Positions 43,364-47,204 of a stretch of DNA of 47,204 nt are shown here, one piece after another (position 1 is the first letter of the stretch; the number at the start of each line of letters is the position of its first letter). Both the position numbers and the translations under genes were made by a program. Below the pieces are notes generated by a model. That model saw nothing but the letters and a program-made list of their open reading frames with translations. It was not told the origin of the DNA and did not search any database. Source of the stretch: Flavobacteriales bacterium UBA5081 (GTDB lineage Bacteria > Bacteroidota > Bacteroidia > Flavobacteriales_E > Vicingaceae); the NCBI GenBank assembly GCA_002415785.1, contig DIAJ01000012.1, positions 77,497 through 124,700 on the forward strand, given 5' to 3'.

Positions 43364-43811
43364 TACCTTTCCGATTTACTTTTATTTCTGCCTGCTCATT
43401 GAGACTATAACTAAAGTCAAATTGTTGTTGACCCAATTTTAGCTTAATTTTCAATTGACTTATATAATCACTATTCGAGTAAAAATATTTATCGATACTA
43501 ATTTCATCAAAATAAAAAACTTGTTCACTTTCTTCAATAGCTCTGACTATGCTTGATTTATTAAACTGATAGCTCAATATACCATTTGTTAGCTTATTGT
43601 TTTCACTCCAGCTCCACTCTTCTTTGCCATTCAAGTCATTACTAAGTAAAAAACTAATTTTGTGTAAAGATTCAATTCGACTAAACTCCTTTTGTTGATT
43701 ATCTACAGCAAGGCTAACCGAAATAAAGGCATAATAGCTTATCGATAAAACAGTAGCCGCGATTGCTAATGCTACAATCATTTCTAAAATTGTGAAACCT
43801 TTAATTTTCAT
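43347..43811 (-). CDS. Prepilin-like protein (pseudopilin) 1
   Basis: A 154-residue protein with a textbook type III signal: MKIKGFTILEMIVALAIAA. Cleavage is expected after Gly5, leaving Phe+1 and Glu+5, with a hydrophobic helix that packs in the filament core. The remainder is a small beta-rich head. It overlaps both neighbours (11 bases upstream, 17 downstream). Likely a minor pseudopilin. Confidence 0.85.
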   Translation of the reverse strand: MKIKGFTILEMIVALAIAATVLSISYYAFISVSLAVDNQQKEFSRIESLHKISFLLSNDLNGKEEWSWSENNKLTNGILSYQFNKSSIVRAIEESEQVFYFDEISIDKYFYSNSDYISQLKIKLKLGQQQFDFSYSLNEQAEIKVNRKGIGNRH

Positions 43812-44139
43812 CTCTGCAAATTAAAACATTTCGTTCAGCTATTATTTTCTGGTTATCAAAAACTAATATCTTATAATGTTCAAGGTTAGCGTTTAATTTG
43901 TATGGTTCAATATTCACATCAATCTGTAACCCTCCTACTTTAAAAGATGTTTCTGAAGTTTTAAAATCACCGGCTTGAATTTTTTGAACCATTTCCTCTA
44001 CTTTTAAATTCACCTTATTAGAAGATATAAAGTTTGAAGTTAGCTGATTAAATATCATTAGTGACAGGCTTAGTACCACAGATATTATAATCAACGATAC
44101 TATGGTTTCAACTAGTGTAAATGCCTTTAATCTAACCAC
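43801..44139 (-). CDS. Prepilin-like protein (pseudopilin) 2
   Basis: A 112-residue protein starting MVRLKAFTLVETIVSLIIIS. The cleavage site would be after Ala6 rather than the usual Gly, with Glu at +5 preserved; Ala at this position is tolerated in some pseudopilins. A short head domain of about 75 residues follows. It overlaps the upstream gene by 13 bases. Likely a minor pseudopilin of the same filament. Confidence 0.82.
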   Translation of the reverse strand: MVRLKAFTLVETIVSLIIISVVLSLSLMIFNQLTSNFISSNKVNLKVEEMVQKIQAGDFKTSETSFKVGGLQIDVNIEPYKLNANLEHYKILVFDNQKIIAERNVLICRDEN

Positions 44140-45389
44140 TTTATAATCTCTTTTGTATCCCTATCCCATTTTTCAATAATTCCCGAACTAAGATATTCAT
44201 TCGGTCTTTCTGTAACATCAAGTACCCCATCCAGAAGATGATTTTCATAGACAGATAAGTTTTGTTTCAGATACAATTTATCCGCTATTGCTGTGCCTAA
44301 AACGCTTCCTTTAACTTGTAATTTCCCTGCTGAATATACGTTACCAACAACTTTAGCTCCCTTGCTTATAGTCAACAAACTTTCCTGATCCAAAAAGCTT
44401 GATGTTAACAGCATTACATCACCATATAGCACACTCTGCTCTCCCAATTCAATATAGCCGCCTTCAATTCCGTTATAATTTATTGCAATTGATGAGGGAT
44501 ATGTAAATGTACAGTTCTTTCCAATAATTATAGAATCTGATGCAATGAGTTGCAAACTGCCTTTGAATCCACTTTCGACTGTAATCTTTGGCGCTACAAA
44601 AACGATGTCTTCCGTTTTTAGATTGCTGCCTATATATATTTCACTAGCTGACTTTACAACTATTCGCCCTTTCAATTCTCCGCCATTCAGATCAATTGCA
44701 TCTTGACCATATACTCCTAAAGTTGTCTTCCTAAATGACCGATTCAATATAATGTTCTGCCCCAATCTCTTAAAATGGATTACCGAATCAACATTCCTTG
44801 GGACAGTTGAATTCAAAACTTGATTAAGTGCTACTCTTACATTTGATGCAATGCTCGGTGCCTTTCTTTTACTTAAATGCAGTTTTCCTGAAAGCATATT
44901 CTTACCGTAAAAACTACGTCCTTCAATATACGCCCGCTTTACCCCTTTTGAAGACAAATAAGCATCTCCATTGATACGAGAGTGCCCTGCTAATGCCAAA
45001 GCTTGGTTATGGTTTGCTAAATAGAGTACCGTTGATGAATACTCGGCCAATCTTGAGTAACCGGCAACAGCCGCTTTATAAAAGGTATCTCGCTTAAACC
45101 AACTCTTTGCTTCAATAAGCGGGAAAACACCCCAATAATCACTACTTAATTCAACATTACTCCCAATTTCATTTTCAAAAAGCAATAATTTTTCAGACCA
45201 TGGCTGATTGATCGTATCCGCTTTAAGGTATGCCATTCCGGATGCTAAGTATGACAATGCTTGAAGTCTTCCTCTATTCTGATCGATATGCCGGTTACTA
45301 TATTGCGTATAGCTTATAAAAAAAGCTATTAAAGTAGAAATAATAAGGGCAATAAAAACGGCATATAATAAAGATCCGGCTTTTAGCAT
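44127..45389 (-). CDS. Membrane-anchored protein with probable beta-helix body in the pseudopilin operon
   Basis: A 420-residue protein. An N-terminal membrane helix (LLYAVFIALIISTLIAFFIS) followed by an amphipathic helix with Gln/Asn/Arg resembles GspK/PilX-type minor pilins, but lacks the FTxxE cleavage site. From about residue 225 the sequence turns into regular short strands (SEIYIGSNLKTEDIVFVAPK, ITVESGFKGSLQLIASDSII, ISKGAKVVGNVYSAGKLQVK). This suggests a right-handed beta-helix, as in bactofilin or pectin-lyase-like folds. It is the first gene of the overlapping operon. Function unknown; it might be the filament tip or a surface adhesin. Confidence 0.75.
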   Translation of the reverse strand: MLKAGSLLYAVFIALIISTLIAFFISYTQYSNRHIDQNRGRLQALSYLASGMAYLKADTINQPWSEKLLLFENEIGSNVELSSDYWGVFPLIEAKSWFKRDTFYKAAVAGYSRLAEYSSTVLYLANHNQALALAGHSRINGDAYLSSKGVKRAYIEGRSFYGKNMLSGKLHLSKRKAPSIASNVRVALNQVLNSTVPRNVDSVIHFKRLGQNIILNRSFRKTTLGVYGQDAIDLNGGELKGRIVVKSASEIYIGSNLKTEDIVFVAPKITVESGFKGSLQLIASDSIIIGKNCTFTYPSSIAINYNGIEGGYIELGEQSVLYGDVMLLTSSFLDQESLLTISKGAKVVGNVYSAGKLQVKGSVLGTAIADKLYLKQNLSVYENHLLDGVLDVTERPNEYLSSGIIEKWDRDTKEIIKWLD

Positions 45390-45470
45390 ATTTAGTTAAA
45401 TGGCTTAAGTCATATTTATTGCTTCAAAGTAGGTAGATCAAAACCAAACCTTTAATAACAACTTGCTCGC

Positions 45471-47165
45471 TTATTTCCGAACAACCTTTACATTCTGATC
45501 ACCAACCCTCAAGAGATAAACCCCACTGCTGTAATCCGAAAGGTCTAAAGTTGTTTGTTTATCTTTTAACTTTCCCTTAAGGATTACTTTACCCTTAACA
45601 TCGCGTATTTCAAAGGAAGTGTTTTTACTACTTTCATTAGTTTCAATTATAAACGCCCCATCTGTTGGATTTGGATAGACTGTAAATTGTCCTTTTTTTG
45701 CTTTTTGCTTGTTTAGACCCGAAATTACAACATTGTAACATGCCGAGGTATCTACACAATGACTCCGAGATACAACCACCGAATAATTTCCGGTATTGAG
45801 TGGTGTAAAGCTACGGTCAGTTGCGCCTACTACAGCAGCATAAGAACTGTCGCAATTCAACCATTGGTAAGTAGCAGTACTATCACTTGACACTAAGGTA
45901 TTGGCTGAAAGTGTTACGCTTGTATATACTGATCCATTACACAGTGAAAATACGCGAACATGACCGGAATTCAAACCGTTTCCATCATTGCCTAATGCTC
46001 CAATAGCTACCGTATTGCTATCCGGCATGCTAACAATAGCAGCCCAATCTGCGGCTGCTTCCCTGTTTATATCTACTCCTCTTTGTACCCAAGCAGTATC
46101 TCTCCAACGATAAATGCGCACACGACTGGCGTTCAACCCATTTGAAGTGAATACACCTAAAGCTATCGTATTGCTATCCGGCATACTGACAAAATAAGAA
46201 GAAGAATAAGCTGTATCACCATATATAGCCATTCCTTTTGGAACCCACATACTCCCATTCCAACGATAAATACGCACTTGACCGGCATATACCCCATTTA
46301 CTGCATTATATGGAGCTCCTATTGCCACCGTATTGCTATCCGGCATACTAACTACAGCCCCAAAATAATCCCCCGCTGAATCCCCATCAATGTCAATCCC
46401 TTTTTGAACCCATGAATTACCACTCCATCTATAAACACGCACATGACCGGCATCAATACCGTTACTATCATTTCTTTGAGCCCCGATCGCTAATGTATTG
46501 CTATCCGGCATAGAAACAAAACATCCAGATTCATCACCAGCCGCTTCCCCATCTAGATCTCCTCCTCTTTGTATCCATGCACTTCCATTCCACCTATAAA
46601 CTCGAACGTGTCCGGCATAAATTCCGTTTCCATTATTCCATGGAGCTCCTATTGCCACCGTGTTACTATCCGGCATGCTGACTGAACTACCTGAAAAATT
46701 CAGACTATCTTCTCCATCTATATCTCCCCCTTTTTGAACCCATGAATTGCCACTCCACATATACACACGAACATGGCCCGCCCTCTCCCCGTTATCTTCA
46801 TTAAGGATTGCTCCAATGGCTACTGTATTACTGTCTGGCATACTAACACTAACTCCTGAATAATCACCGGCTGCTTCCCCATCAATATCTCCTCCTTTTT
46901 GTGTCTATGTATTTCCATTCCATTTATACACCCGCACATGGCCGGATTCTGTACCATTTCCATCATTGTATTGTGCACCAATAGCTACCGTATATGCATC
47001 GGGCATGCTAACTGAACTGCCTGATATATCCCCGGCTGCTTCTCCGTCTATATCAGAACCTACTTGGGTTTGAGCCATACTTGCATGGCTGCATAACATC
47101 AACGGGATACTTAATAAAAAAAGTTTCCATTTTTTAAACTGAGGTAGTGTTGTTTTGGTTTTCAT
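45471..47165 (-). pseudogene. Seven-repeat beta-propeller T9SS protein interrupted by one in-frame TAG
   Basis: The frame is continuous from the ATG at 47165 to the stop at 45471, except for a TAG at 46905-46907. The signal peptide (LFLLSIPLMLCSHASMAQ) leads into seven repeats of about 56 residues with the phrase SMPDSNTVAIGA and GHVRVYRWNG, fitting a seven-bladed FG-GAP-like propeller. An Ig-like domain follows at about 410-485, then a T9SS type A sorting domain (VYPNPTDGAFIIE, GVYLLRVGDQNVKVVRK). At the TAG position all other repeats with this phrase have Trp, so it looks like TGG changed to TAG. As written, only 86 residues would be made. It could be a nonsense mutation or a base error. 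Confidence 0.8.
45945..47085 (-). repeat. Seven tandem coding repeats of about 170 bp
   Basis: The plus-strand string CTATCCGGCAT or a close variant recurs near 46020, 46170, 46340, 46500, 46660, 46830 and 46995, which is a period of roughly 155-170 bases. These encode the propeller blades. Similarity between neighbours is high enough that recombination or assembly collapse could change the copy number. Confidence 0.8.
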
Positions 47166-47204
47166 AATAATGCTTGTTTGATTTCGTTTTCACCACTTTG
47201 AGCC

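Noticed and set aside
45945..47085. CRISPR array
   Set aside because: The repeated string has a ~155-170 base period and codes for propeller blades; there are no short spacers of equal length.

Overview
The window reads as chromosomal DNA of a member of the Bacteroidota, most likely Flavobacteriales. It is AT-rich. It carries gliding genes (gldG, gldE, gldD), three secreted proteins with type IX secretion (T9SS) C-terminal sorting domains, several lipoproteins, and promoters of the TTTG / TAnnTTTG type used by this phylum. Shine-Dalgarno sequences are mostly absent. Several genes are best read from TTG or GTG starts. No tRNA, rRNA or CRISPR array was seen.

Layout. 1-7.7 kb: 3' part of gldG, a DUF4340-like membrane protein, dnaN with its terminator, an M42 peptidase, a small membrane protein, recX (opposite strand), an MFS exporter and a T9SS cargo protein. 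7.75-10.8 kb (minus): HU, a TPR protein, a COX24-type mini-protein gene with a one-base frameshift, and RNase G. 10.85-14.4 kb (plus): mutY, ssb, gldE, gldD, the classic gliding/repair neighbourhood. 14.4-17.5 kb (minus): a PKD/T9SS protein split by one in-frame TGA, heme A synthase, and a metal-binding lipoprotein. 17.6-26.9 kb (plus): an EamA transporter, rplU-rpmA, serS, a lipoprotein/TPR/DUF4286/rsmA run with overlapping genes, mgtE and a D-2-hydroxyacid dehydrogenase. 26.9-29.7 kb is an accessory patch: a sulfotransferase, a heavily decayed IS982-family element with a perfect 9-bp target duplication, and an orphan lipoprotein. 29.7-33.5 kb (minus): an arsenic operon (arsR, DUF6428, thioredoxin-type arsC, acr3), a HigB/HigA-like toxin-antitoxin pair and a DoxX protein. 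33.6-38.4 kb: catalase plus ankyrin protein, aspartate kinase, acetyltransferase and fructose-1,6-bisphosphatase. 38.4-42.2 kb: a TPR sensor histidine kinase overlapping a TMTC-like glycosyltransferase. 42.2-45.4 kb (minus): a compact type IV filament / type II secretion-like operon (GspF homologue, two prepilin-like proteins, and a membrane-anchored protein with a probable beta-helical body). 45.5-47.2 kb (minus): a T9SS protein built from seven propeller-like repeats, interrupted by one in-frame TAG.

How the parts work together. The gliding genes and sorting domains point to a cell that exports proteins through T9SS; GldF/G and GldD/E are gliding components. The arsenic operon looks complete for sensing, reduction and efflux. 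The pseudopilin operon lacks an ATPase, a secretin and a prepilin peptidase here, so it must rely on genes elsewhere. The most interesting anomalies are the frameshift in the normally invariant COX24-type mini-gene, the two T9SS cargo genes each interrupted by a single in-frame stop, and the pseudopilin operon with its beta-helix protein.
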